DNA of 64,000 nt from Ficedula albicollis (Eukaryota; Chordata; Aves; Passeriformes; Muscicapidae), in assembly GCF_000247815.1 (NCBI RefSeq), contig NC_021678.1:26645062-26709061 (forward strand), given 5' to 3'. The stretch's first letter is position 1, and each line of letters begins with the position of its first letter. Position numbers and translations under genes: made by a program. The notes below the pieces were generated by a model. The model was given only the letters and a program-made list of their open reading frames with translations, did no database searches and was not told the origin of the DNA. Positions 31,651 through 44,700 of the stretch are shown one piece after another.

Positions 31651-34356
31651 AAAAGTAATTTCGGGTTTGAGAAGCTTAAAACATTACTTTCGGAAAGCTC
31701 TCAGAAAATTTCCCTGATGGAAGTTTCTAGTTTAATGCAAGTGATGGTGATGTTGATAAAAAACAGATCACATCTGTTGTACTTGATGAAAATAGTACAG
31801 CAGTATTTCAGATGTAAATATTAATTGATTTCTGCACTGCAGATTTCTTCTTGGATATTTAAATTATTGCTAAGGAGGAGGGAAAGGCTATCAGGGAGAT
31901 TAACAAATCCATTATTAAGGCTGGAAATGGAGGGTTGCCGAAGTGCCATTTAATAAAATGTAAAAAGCCCCTTTCTAAAGGGCGAAGCAGCAGAACACAC
32001 AATGAAAGTGAATCACAGCTGCCAGAAGGGATGCCAAGCAGCAAGCACTTATAATCAGAAAACTGTACTTACAGATCATTCGGAGCCACTAAATTAAATG
32101 ATCTCATTCTCCCCTAAAATACTCTTCCCTTAGCCCCTCCCCGGTGTTGTCTGTGCATTGCTCAACCACGTTTAAAATCAGACTTTGGGGGCTTTTTGGT
32201 CAGCAGTTGAATGGCATTGGGCATCTTTGTGCTATTTACTTTCCACCCACTTTTGTTTCTGTCACACTCTGGCATTTTGCAGGCTGACCTGCCCACACGA
32301 GCACTTGGGATGGCAACTGCAAGATTTTACAGATCTGCTGTGGCTCCGCAGTTGTTTTGCCTCTTCTCTAGGGCTCCTTCTTTGGGGAAATGTCCCACAG
32401 TTTATTCCCAAATTTGTCTTTGTTTCACACAGATTTTTTTTTTCTAATAGTACATTGTTTACTTCAGAAACAAAGACTTGGAATCTGAGCTGAAGCATAA
32501 ATGCAAGAGCTTATCCTACATCGTTTCACACAAAACTGATCCTGCTGTTACTTCATTCCAGGGCTGATTTAATTCATCATGTGTATCAGGGTTACCCTCC
32601 TTCATCCTCTCTTGTTTTGTATCTTGAACTTTACCTTCATGAGGCTGACACTCTGATAGCTCCTAACCTACCCCTTAATTTTCCAGCCATGGCTTTTCCT
32701 ATTTATTCCCCAGAGTGGCACCGCATATCTCCCAGTGTGCCGTCAGAAAAGCTGGTGGCAGTGGATGCTCACAAGGGCACTGTTTTGAAGTGATTTTGGG
32801 GCTTCATCATGAGTTGGAGGGGGTGGAGTTGCAGAGTTTGGGTATTTTAATGTTTGGTATTGCTAACCCTGAGAGGCAAATGGCTCTCCGGTTTTTGAAG
32901 GTTAAAGGAAGCACAGTTAGAGCCCAGAAATGCTCTTGTGTTAACCTCAGTGTTGTGGAGAAGTCTGCGCACCTGAGTCCTTTTCCCTAATCCAAGATTT
33001 TATGAGTCCTTGAGACTGCTCAGATTTGGAATTTTCCATATGCTTTTAGCAGTCTCCTCTATGGGCAGTTTCCAGTGTAGAAATACGAGGTGGGGAGAGA
33101 GAATACTTTGTTCCCTGAATTCTCCCCCGGACAAAAGCCAGTGTTTACACGTGCTGTGGTCTGGCTGGGTGTAGGAGTGAGTGAGTGGAGACTGTCCTGT
33201 CCAAGCAAGGGCTGGGACTGGCTTTCCCAGAATGAGGAAGGGATGTCCCTGGAGGTGTCCCAGCTTCCTTTATTTTTCAGCTGTCCCACTTTAAGAGAAA
33301 CAAAACAAATCACCCCCAGAGATTCAGTGATTAAAAGGTCTGTGTAAGAACTGAATAGTGGTATTATTTTTACATCTATCAGCTGCAAGCCTGCAGTTTT
33401 CTGAGGAAACTTCAGAAATGGGGAATCAGCAAATTGCATGTAGAGAAAAGTTAGCTACCCTGAATCCACTTTTTTCAGGCCTTCTCTAGTTGAGTGCTGC
33501 CAACTCTTGCAACTTCATCACGAGTCTCCTGATACTCTGTGCACTGCCTAAAGCCCTTGCTACTAGACGTAAGCCATTGATTGAGAATCTCTGCTTTTTG
33601 GGATATTTTCAAGGTACTTTTCTGTCTCCCAATGTGATAGGGGAATGATTGCAAATGTAACCAGTCATGGCCTAAAGGTTCAGAAAATAACCCCAGTAAG
33701 AACTACAAAAGAGTCTTTGGAGGGTTTCCAAGTCAGAATCAGTTGGAAATTCAGATATTTACTATGAATCTTCTCCGAGTGCATCCTTTTTGACTAAGTC
33801 AAATATTTTAGAGACTAATATCATACAGTTCTATGTTATCAGGTTTTTAAACTCCATTCCAGCTAATGCTGAAGTTGGTAAAATTCAGGGTGGTAGAAGT
33901 GATCCAAGGGTTTTTACCTGCATGAAAATCAAGATGTAAATACAATATTAAATTTCTGAAAAGAGTGATCATACTGAATGGTGTGTGACAGCATTTGTTA
34001 AAATGTTAGATGGTCACTGTTGTGCCTTCTTAATGTGCTACTTCAAGTACAGTGAGTTTGCTGTCTATGGTATCTTTTGTCTGTGCTCTTAAATCATCTG
34101 TGCACATGGAAAAATGGGTCTTGCTCCTCAGCCTCCCATGAAAAACAATGTATCAGTCACTCCAGCTGGGAATTCCTGGCACATTTTTTTAGTTAAATCT
34201 CCAAAGGTGAGATGTGGAAAGTTTCCGCACTGTGGCTGTGGCTTTGTCTTTTGTAGCCTCTCTGCTTTATCCTTGCCAAGCCCTGTCAGTTCCATATGGG
34301 CACGGAGCCTTCACCCGGAGTGCTGTGCCCAGTTCAGGGCTTCTCAGTTCAGGAGA

Positions 34357-34791
34357 CAGGGAGCTCCTGGAGCAGGTGCAGGGGCTACAGAGGGGCTACA
34401 AAGGGCTACAAAGCTGATCGGGGACTGGAATCTCGCTTGGGAGGAAAGGCTGAGGGAGCTGGGCCTGTCCAGCCTCAAGAGGAGATGACCGAGAGCGGAT
34501 CCTCTCAATGTCTGTCTGTGTGAAGGGAGGTGTCAGAGGTTGGACCAGGCTCCTTTCAGTGCTGCCCAGCAATGGGACAAGTGGGTGCGGACAGGGACTG
34601 ATACACAGAAGTCCCACCTGGATGTGGGGAGCTGTGCAGGTGACTGAGCACAGGCGCAGATCGCCCAGAGGGGTTGTGGAGTCTCTTCTCTCTCACTGGA
34701 GGTATTCCAGAGCCATCTGGATGCGATCCTGCACACTGTGCAGGACCCACCGCGGTCCCTCCCAGCGTGACCCGCTCTGTGATTCTGTGAC
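34357..34791 (+). mobile_element. CR1 LINE 3' end next to the MXI1 promoter
   Basis: The words appear in CR1 order: GGGAGCTCCTGGAGCAGG, AGGAAAGGCTGAGGGAGCTG, GGCCTGTCCAGCCTCAAGAG, GGTTGTGGAGTCTCTTCTC, CACTGGAGGTATTCCAGAGC, then GTGATTCTGTGA at the end. It is a 5'-truncated copy of about 435 bases. The internal word GGGGCTACA/GGGCTACAAAG is iterated three times near 34382-34411. It ends roughly 40 bases before the CpG island begins. Confidence 0.9.
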
Positions 34792-34977
34792 CTGGCCACC
34801 AGCACCGCCTCGGGGTGTGTGTGGGCACGGACCATCCCCTCAGCGCGGGGACACGCGGCCATTGCCGCGGCAGGGCCGCGCGTGTGGCTGCCCCGGCGGC
34901 GGCTCGGCGCTCGGGAACTGCATTTCCCAGCCCGCCCCGCTGCGCTCCGCCCCGCCGCCCGGCAGCGCCGGGCAGAG

Positions 34978-34985
34978 GTAAACAA
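34978..34985 (+). promoter_or_regulatory. Forkhead (FOXO-type) site in the MXI1 promoter
   Basis: GTAAACAA is a perfect forkhead consensus in the proximal promoter. MXI1 is reported to be induced by FOXO3 in mammals, which makes the site plausible. The same bases form AG|GTAAAC, so they could instead be the splice donor of a non-coding alternative first exon. Confidence 0.45.
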
Positions 34986-35027
34986 AGTGCTGCGAGGCGG
35001 CGGGCGGGGCGGCGGCCGGAGGGGCCG

Positions 35028-35507
<480 letters not shown>

Positions 35508-35705
35508 AGCGGCTCCTTCCTCCGGCGTTTCCTCGCGTGTTCCCCCGCCGCCCCTCGCCCTCCCAGGAGAGCCGCCCCCCGCACGGTGTGGCGAGGCCCG
35601 GGCACTGGGCAGAGACGGCGATCGCACCGCAGCCGCCCCCGTGTCCAGCGGGGAACCCGGGAGCGTGGGGGCGGAGGGCGGCCCGGGGCTGCGGAGCCCC
35701 CCGCC

Positions 35706-35778
35706 ATGGAACAGGTCCAGATGATCAACATCCAGCGGCTGCTGGAGGCGGCCGAGTATCTGGAGCGAAGGGAGAGAG
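35706..35778 (+). CDS. MXI1: MXI1 coding exon 1 with SIN3-interaction domain
   Basis: The ATG at 35706 has a strong Kozak context (CCGCCATGG). Twenty-four codons plus one base precede a GTAATG donor at 35779. Residues 6-21 ([16 protein letters not shown]) form the amphipathic SID helix with the conserved LLEAAEYLE core that binds the PAH2 domain of SIN3. The start was chosen for its match to the family N-terminus. Confidence 0.95.
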
Positions 35779-38700
35779 GTAATGGGGGGAGCATGGTGCC
35801 CTCCGTGAGGGGAGCGGGTCTGGGGTCAGACCCCGCCGAGGGGCGAGAGTGACCCCGCAGGAGGGACCAGAGCCAGTGTTTGTAGCGGGATGTGGTAAAT
35901 CCCAGCTGTGAGGGGTTGGGTGAAGGATAGGGCTGATGAGTCCTCCTGGAGGTGGTGGGTGAGGTGGAAGGTTTTTGGAGAGTGGGGGTGATTGATGTGG
36001 ATGTGGTTTCTGGGAGGAAGAGGGGCGATTGGTGTGAAAGTTTTCCGCTGGGCAGGAGGGATGGTGGTGGGTGGCTCTGGCTCAGCAGAGATGTCAGTGG
36101 CTCACTGAAATACATTTGGTTTGCCTGGTTCAGATAGGTCGGGCAGAAGGAGAGAGATGAGGCACTCTCTGGACTGTTGTGGTTGTTTTTTATATTTTCA
36201 GTGTTTGAGTGGTGGTGTCCTTCCTCCAGGGCTGGCAGAGACTTTATACTTCCCCTTCTCCCTTGTCATCAACTCCCAATCCACTTCCCTGTGAATATAT
36301 CCTCCGTCATTTCCCTGAGCTGCTGTGGTTGAGGGCCTCCCCAGCTAGGCCAGTGGGTTAGTAGTGAGGCCTGCCTGCTGACTTCTTTATTTTTTTTTTC
36401 TTTCGCCTTTTATTTCTTTTATTCCTTTGTTGTTGTTGTTGCTGTTTCGGAGTTTGTTTGTTCTGTTTTTGTTTTTAATGCCTTGCCTGTTGGCTCTCTT
36501 GCAGAGTGCGAACACGGCTATGCCTCGACCTTCCCCTCAGTTCCAAGCCCTGGACTACAAGAGCCAAAGGCCATGCGGAGGCTGAGCCGGGCGCGGAAAT
36601 ACAGCGGCAGCGGCAGCATTGCCAGTATGGCCACCAGGTACGGTGTGGGCAGGACAGCACAGGGGGCAGGGCTGCTGGGGGGGTCAAAGCTGCAGAAGAA
36701 AGTTGGAGGCAGTGGAGAGAAACTTGCTGTCTTGGGAAAATGGGAAGAGTCTGAACAGCTAGAGGGATTCAGAGCTGGGACACACAAGTGCAGCATCCCT
36801 TCTGCATCCGTAGCACTGGAAGTAGAGGGGACACAGGGAAGCTGGATCTGAAGTGGCACTGCCAGCTGACACCATGCCAAGTCTTAGATGCTGCAGAGGG
36901 AAGGGGAATAGGGAGATCTGTTCATAAGGTTTAGGGAGGAGGTAGGCTATAGCTATTCCCATTATATACAGCTGATGTCTTTCCACCCCAGAAATCACTG
37001 CTTTTAAGGGATAGTGCATGTGCAGCCTAGGTGCTTTGGGATTGTAATGACAGGCATGATTTGAAGCAAGGAAGTGTTTTGAAATGGATCCCCTACAACA
37101 AATGGGAGAGAGGGAGATGACTGACTGTAATGTACGACATGTTAAAAATTCTGTTCAGAAAAAACAAAGCTGTGTTTCAGTCTGTCTTTCAGGGCAGTGG
37201 GATTTCCCAGCTTTTGATAGCTTGGTAATTGTAGAACTCCATAGTTTTGAATTTATCTTATTATACAATGCCATGTTTCTTGGTTTCTTAAATCTAGAAG
37301 AGACAGCAGGATTAAGCTTATTGCCTGGTGCTGTGGCTGCATCTGCCTCTTCCCTCTCATTCCTGTTCTTTTTATTTTTTATTTGCTACCTTCTGTGGAT
37401 TTGTTCAGACCTTGTTGAGACCTTCTGGGATAGAGAAACTTTAGAAACATAAAGTATGCCTTTGAAAAGGCATTTGCAGGCTTGCTTTTACTGCAGCAAG
37501 GCCTGTGCAATCCATAAGATGGTGGCAGGTGGCTCAGGTGATTAAGGCTTTCTTAAGGCCATTGGGAAGGACCTGTAAAGGCCTAAGGGAAAGGTGCCTT
37601 TCCTTGCAGTGATTCTGCTTCAGCAGCATTTGATAATAAAGGTTATTTAAAGCAATGTTAGGACACCTTTCTGTGGGGAAGTTTTCTTCATCAGGATCAG
37701 CATATCTCGAGCTCTTTGTATGCTGAATATTTGTATTTGCTTCCCTACTTCATCCAGCCTCTCCTAATTTGAGGGCAGTTGTAGCTCGCTACTGTTTATC
37801 ATGAACCAAAGCCCCCAGTCTTGTGACTTTGTGTTGGAAAATGATGGAAAATGCTGAATTGAGGTCGGTATTTTTCCCTCTAGGTTTCCCACATACTATT
37901 TTTCCATCCCACACCTCTTTGTCTCAAAGGCTTTTGTCATGGCAACCTGCCCTTCTCCAGAGGAGGGCTGGAAGCACATCCCCCTCAGGAACTCCTTAGC
38001 ACTGAATCCAGCAGCCTGTAGGCTGGAGAGGGATGCAGAGCACTCCCAGTCCCTGGGGCAGGGTGCTCAGCAGGCCCTGCCAGCACAGAGCCCCAGGCAC
38101 AGCTCTCCTGGGGCAGCTCTGGTGCTGACACCAGCCCGCTGGGCCCTGGAGCCTGACAGGCTGAATATCATCATGTGGGGGGAAAGGCAACAGAGAAGCA
38201 GAAAAGGTATTTTCTAGCTTTACTTAAACCTTCTTTATACAAGGAATACTGAGGCTGCATTGAATCTTTAGAGTGAGAGCATTGCTACCCAGAGCATTGC
38301 CTCCCGTGGTTGTTTCAGCCTCAGGCTGTGACCAGTGTCAGGTCTGCTCCAGGCAGGGACCAGAATGGCTCTTTTGGGGAGCTCAGACCTTACATGTGCA
38401 GTTGGAAATGGAAGTTTCTTTTAGCACAAGTCGTAGCAGCTTGCACTTGCTGTAGGAGATGGCAGGCCTTCCAGATGGCTGAAGTGCCGGGAAGTGACAA
38501 CTGTGAAGTTTAGGGTGCCTCCAAATTCACTGCAGTGTCTTTTGTGTGATGCTGAGTATAGCATCAGCCTTGTTTAAGGAAGCCTCTGTATCATCTCTTC
38601 CTGTTAAAATCAAAGGGGCAATTCAGTAAGTTCTGTCTGGTGGAGATGGAATAGACTTTGAATTAAATATCAAGTCCTTGATGAGGAAGAAAACTTACAT

Positions 38701-41700
38701 TTCATATGTGGACAAGAGATCTTCTTAGATTGCTTTTGTCTCAAAATGTTTCATTAGTGTAGAGAAATTACACATTTAGATCTCATATAGATCTTGTAAT
38801 TTAACAGCCTCCTGTAAAAATATCTCTCAAGCAACCTTGGGAAAGCAATGATGTTAGTTACACATATATATGTATATATATGCAGATATATGCATCTATG
38901 TTAAGAGAATTACAGATCATTGTGATAGCAGTGAAAACTTTGGCCTGTTTCAAGCTTGGAAACAACACTAAATTGACATTCATTGGCAACACACATTGCT
39001 AACATTTGGTTCTAACCCATTATTAATTATTTATATATATATACAAATAAATAGTTTTAAATAAGTTTATCCTAAATGAACTAAGTAAACAATATGATGG
39101 AGCTGATAGTCCTGATGGATATAGTTCCTTAATGGCTTCAGTGTTCAAGTTCAAGGTAGCTGATGTTTAGAGGTTTGTGAAAAGAGATTATAGAACTGAG
39201 ACAGGGGGCTTCTTTTCTTTGCTCATGATTGCCTTTTTATGTTCTCTGTTAAAAAGAAAAAGGGAAATTCACGTGCCCTTTATATAGCTAAACCTAAAAA
39301 ACACACCTCCAAAATAATTAAATTATACATTCATAATTCATACTAGTCCATGTCTATGTGATATAAGAATTTTTGCATTATTGTCTATTTTTTCTCCCTG
39401 AAAAGGGCTAGTGCTGAAATATTGTTGAAGGGAATTTGACAGTTGCCATCCATATGTGGATCCTATTTCATTGTTGGGAATAATCCTTTGGGAACTGTGC
39501 TCAATTAAAAAACAAAACCAAAAACAACAAATAAACACAAAAAAAAACCCCAAGGATTTTTGAGGAGCTGGTGAAAACTGGGATGAACAATTTATTCCAT
39601 ACAAGCTAAAGTAACACACTTGGAAGTTTCTTACTAAAAAAAAAACCAAAAAGACCAAAAAACCCCCAAGCTTGTAACACTAAAACCAAATCCTCTCAAA
39701 AATATTTTAAAGTCAATTACTTGTAAAACAATCTTTTTGCCCTTTTTCGGAGTATTTTTGTTTGTTTTTTTTTTTTTTTTTTGGTTTTTTTTTTTTTTGG
39801 TTTTTTTTTTGTTGATACACTTTTACGAATTGACATGCGTACATTGTTGATGGTCTTCATTGAACCAAATAATCCATGATTTTGTGGTGCAGGGTATTTA
39901 TGAAGCCTAGTTGCTTGTTTGATTCGTAGTTTAAATCCAAGTATTTTCCTTCAGCATTTGCAGCCCAGACATGACAGCTGTTTCCTCCCAACAAGCTCTG
40001 TGCTGTCATTGCACAAACACCCAGAAAGTTCTGAGGAGCAGACAGCCCAGTTCTGGGTGGCAATGGTGGGGCAAATCTTATTCTTACAGAACTATGGTGG
40101 TCTCACAGTCTCAGCAAAATAATTCTTTTCTACCCCAAATAGGGGTGTGCAAATAAGAGGGAAAACATTGCTTCATGATTTCTAATTAATGTGATGCAAT
40201 TTTAAAGAAGGATGTTGTGGCTCAGGTTCTCTTTTCCTTTGCTTGTCTCCATTGTGCAACCAACAGCATGGAGATTGCTGCAGAGGGCTTCTCTCTGCAG
40301 TCATTATCTACATGAACGTGCAGTGTTTTGTGTAGGTATTTGAAAGACCTAGTGAGTTGATTTAAAATATAAATGTGTTTAAAAATACAGTTTTGCTTTA
40401 ATCGAGAATATTTTGGTTTGGGAAATTATCCACCTGCAGAAAATAAGTGGAGAATCACAGTCATTGTTACCTGGTGTTTATAGTAGACGAGGGAAGCTTT
40501 TTTTCAACAAATTCTACTTAACACATAGATAAAAGCAAAAACCCAAGCAAATCAAAAACCCAAATTAGCCAGCATGTTACGTGTGAATTGAATATTGCCT
40601 CTTTAAATTTGCTCTTGACAAAAGTATCTTCTGGTTTTTGGACTGGGATAAAAAATGAACAGAGGCTTGTTACAGCATGTAGTATCACTTATTTAATGTT
40701 GCTTTCTTCAGAAGATATTTCTGGGGCAGAACCTGAGTTCTAAAAAGTTGCTAAAGAAGTGGTCTGTGCTGGGAGTGCAGTTCTGTGAGTACATTAACTT
40801 GTACTCAATGTCACTGGAAACTGCTCTCATGGACCCTACATGTGCAGTTCTAATAGACCCAATTATTTGAAAGGTTCATTATAGTTAGGTAGGATTAGCC
40901 TGGCTTGATATTTATACATTTTGGAAAATAGCTGAGAAGACTTTTTATCAATTTAAATAATTGTGTCAGCAGGAAATAAAATAAACAGTAGGGTTGTTAA
41001 ATTATTTCTTCCCCCAATTGTACCATCAATTTAATGAAGTTAAGATTTATAACAAAATCTGAAATTAAGTTAAACTATTAGGTTATCATTTGTGTTTTGT
41101 TTTTATTTAGGCTCTCAGGCATGTAGAAGGACTGTTTTTTGATCTATTCCTGGGGAAATACCAAGTATCCTCCCAGAAACACTGGGAGCTCTCAGCTCTC
41201 CCAGGAGGCCCATGTTGTTAAGGACTCTCAAGGAATCTATTGCTCAGTTCCATGGGGGAAGGTTTGATCTCTGTCCAGTTTATTTTTCCTTTAATTTTCC
41301 TCTCTTCCCATTATCCTTCCTTGTGTCTGGGGCTGCTTCCCAAGGGCCTTTCAGCCTGGTAGCAGAGCTAAGAGTCAGCAGCTGTGATGAGTATGGTAAG
41401 GCATTGTGGACATGTTATGTTGGAAATCTGTGTGTCAGGGTTTCTTTGCCCTTCTGGCTGTTCTACTGGTGGAGCTCCTCATTTTCTCTGGCATTGCACT
41501 CTCATCTACCCATAAGAAACTCCTTTTCCACTTCCACTTGATTTTGAAACTTTCTCTTGAGGGTTGACATGGAGACTGTACGGCTGAAACCTTCAGGTAT
41601 TCTTGGCTTTAAGATTGGTTTGCTCACAGGTCCCAGAGCAAGGACTGAGGGGTGGGTGTGTAGGTGTGCATTAGGTACTCCACGTGCCTTAGGTGGTGGC

Positions 41701-44700
41701 TTCATGTGGCACAGCTTCACAAACATGGGTGCAGAAGCTCAGAGGATGTAGCTGCAGGTGAATCTATAAATCAGCCTTGGATGTCTGGTGCACAAGAAGG
41801 TTGATTTACCACAGCAGCAGTGCTGTGCAGCTGTACCTCACTGTGCAGGGGAGGAGTAAGGGGGTTGGTGAACATTGCACAGTTTTAATATATTACATCT
41901 TTGCTGTCAAAGGTGGTTTCTGCCCTCAGCCCCCCACATCGTGCTGCTGACTGAGTGCCTGGCAATTTTCAGTCCTTCCTAGAGCCTCTGGAGTTAGGAC
42001 AGTGCTGCAATTATGATTTTATTGGGTGTGCAAGTGGCTGAGTAGTTTGCCTGTCTTGTGTAAGGAATTCCTGAAAGAGCAAATCACTGTGTCAGCTCTT
42101 GATCTATTTTTTTCTTGATCTATGTTGATCTGTGTTTCTGCACAAAGCCCCTACCCCTCTCAGAGCTGGCCTCTGAGACTTTTTGTCCACAGTTTTCCTG
42201 CTTCCTAGCCTCTATCAGTTGATACTTGTTTCTGGGTGATACTTTGTTTATTTGCTTGTGAGTTTTTTTGGTTTTTTTTTTTAATCCTCTAACACTGGAT
42301 CACACCTCACTCCACAGCCTGTGGGAGTTGAGTTTTGACTCGCTGTGCGTAGGTGGGTTAGAATCTGGCCCTTGTGTAATATGGGGGGGATAGAGGCTGC
42401 TTTCTGCCTCAAGCCTTGTAGTGCCTTGTAGTGAAGCTCTATTCATGGCTCAGGACCTGGCTTTGCTTCATAGAGTACAAATCCACACATGTAAAACAGA
42501 GAATGTGTGAGATCTGCTGTGCCATGTTTTGAGTTATGCTTCATTTTGATAATGTAGAAGCAGTATTATTAGGATCTGGAATCTTCATCTTGCTGTTGGA
42601 ACTTTGTCTGGAAGTACTTGGAGACAGGATCTTATATCTCAGTAGCGGGTATTCATACCTGAATATGCTAGTTAATTTTTCAAGAAAGGGAAGCTGAACA
42701 AAGCTGAGCTGTTAAGGATTGCTTTTCTCTTAGAGATGTTGAGGCAGACTGGCCAGCAGTATTGAGTATAGTGAGGTATGTGCATGACTTCTTTTTGAGA
42801 AAGTATAATGACAGTGGAAGAGGCAGACTGGCCAGCAGTATTGAGTATAGTGAGGTATGTGCATGACTTCTTTTTGAGAAAGTATAATGACAGTGGAAGT
42901 GTTGGGCTGGAAAACTGGATTGGTGGTCCATGCACAAGAGGCAGATCACACCATATCCAAATCCCACTGTCTTTGTAGGTTTGTACTGGCATACAGGTGC
43001 TCAGAGAAGGCTGGCGGGTAGGACTGTACTCTCAGAACTCCGTTCAGCCTCAGCACATCCCCTCTGCCCATTCGATGTAATTTGCCCCAGTGCAATCTGC
43101 AAGTGGTAGATAAGCAGCTCCTAGTGATGCTGGAGTTTCTGAACCTGCCAGCACTACATTGTGTGAGATCCTGCCACAATTTGGAAAACAAAAAAGTATC
43201 CCACGTAGGTGAGGTTTTTTATACAGTGTCTTCTCAGTGGTGCCTGGCTTTCCAGTACAACTGGCAGGTTACCAGGGAAAACACAGAAAGTGGGGTGAAC
43301 CCAGCAAATGGCATGAGAAGCGTAAACCCGCACTCCCTGGTGAGGAATGAGACCTCCAGAAGTGCAAGAGCTGATGTAGCAATTTCCATGGGGGAACCTA
43401 CTGTGTTCCTCTTTGTTGCCCTGTTTATTTTATAACCCTCCAAGGAAGAAGATCCTGCAGAGCTGCAGTTCCTGTTTTCCTTTGTGTATTAGCAATATAG
43501 TTATGTATAGGGATATCTGGGTGGCAGGGAGTCTATGCAGAAACCCATAATTCCAGGCTCAATTTACACTTTGTGCTTTCAGTAGTTGTAGAATGTAATT
43601 TATGTTCTCTTTAGACTATCCAAGTTGTGCAAAGAAGCCTTTTGTGTAAACTAGAAGTAGGCCCAGTTGTTGATGTTATCTGCAACTGAGCTATAATTCT
43701 CTGCTGCAGCACCTGTCTGCTGTGAAGTGCCACTGTGTGTGGCTGAAGGCTCATGATCCCTTTGTCCTCCCAGATTTGGGGGAATCCTCTACAGGAGCCT
43801 GCTGTTTTGCAGCAGTGGGGTTAGTCAGGGCTCATGCTGTTCGTGTTGCAGCACTGCCCGGTTAGAGCTGTGCTGCAGCTGCCGAGGGCTGATTTGCATC
43901 ACTGATCACAGTGCTGGTGTGATGACAGGAAGCTTCACAGTTTGGTTCTTATATTCTCAGGGTCTTTTGAAATGTGAAGCTTGTTAGGCCCAGCCCCTAG
44001 AGAAATTTGGTGTCCTGGCATGGTGGGGAGGATATTTGGGCCAAACCTGGTCAACTGTTCCCACAATTCTCTTATTTTCTCTTTCCATTTTGTTCACTGT
44101 ACAGGCAATTCTCTATTTAAGTCGTACTCCTTCTTTGTCAGTTATTTTGGGTTTTTTCCATCTCAGCACTATTTGTACCCTTTTTATGTCTTCTCTGTGT
44201 AATGCTTCATCAACAACACATGCAGGGATTTATCCTTCATGCTTTTGTTTAACCTGACTTGGTGCTGTGCTCGGCAGTCAGAATTGGTTGTCACCTGTAG
44301 TTGTTTCCATCTGCTCCCCTGTTTGTAGGTAAGACTGACTTTTTCCTTTCTTGCTCCCAGTTGAGCTTTCAAATCCATTTCTATTTCTGACCCAAACAGA
44401 CTGGTCAATGTCCTGCTGCTGAGTTAATTGTCTTGCTTGTTGGAGTTCCTGCTGTTCATCATCTCCCAATCCCTCCTGACAAACTTCTGCCCAAATTCAA
44501 AGACTGACTGCTATTTGTTCTCCTCCTGAGAGTGTTGGCTCTTACTCCCTACCTTCTTTGAACCAACAAAGATAGGATTTGTTTTTGTTGACTTATTTTG
44601 GGCTTTCTTGATCAGAGACTGCGGGTCTCTGGGGCTGTGCACTTGGCTGGCCTTTGCCTGGATCTCTTCTCTATGAGACACTGCCTTGTTGATCAGCTCA

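Larger units (their letters stand above)
26601..34356. other. Non-coding DNA upstream of MXI1 exon 1 (possible intron of a longer MXI1 transcript)
   Basis: No gene was recognised. It contains a T-rich tract at 26647-26710 and two octamer-like POU sites near 27843-27879. It also contains a 186-bp tandem duplication at 28441-28812, a weak SINE-like remnant near 31545-31650, and an AT-rich, possibly conserved stretch at 31830-32140. If the upstream CpG island drives the long isoform, this would be its first intron. Confidence 0.6.

Noticed and set aside
43981..44200. Possible LTR start (TGTTAGGCCC...)
   Set aside because: No matching second end, target-site duplication or internal retroviral sequence was seen.
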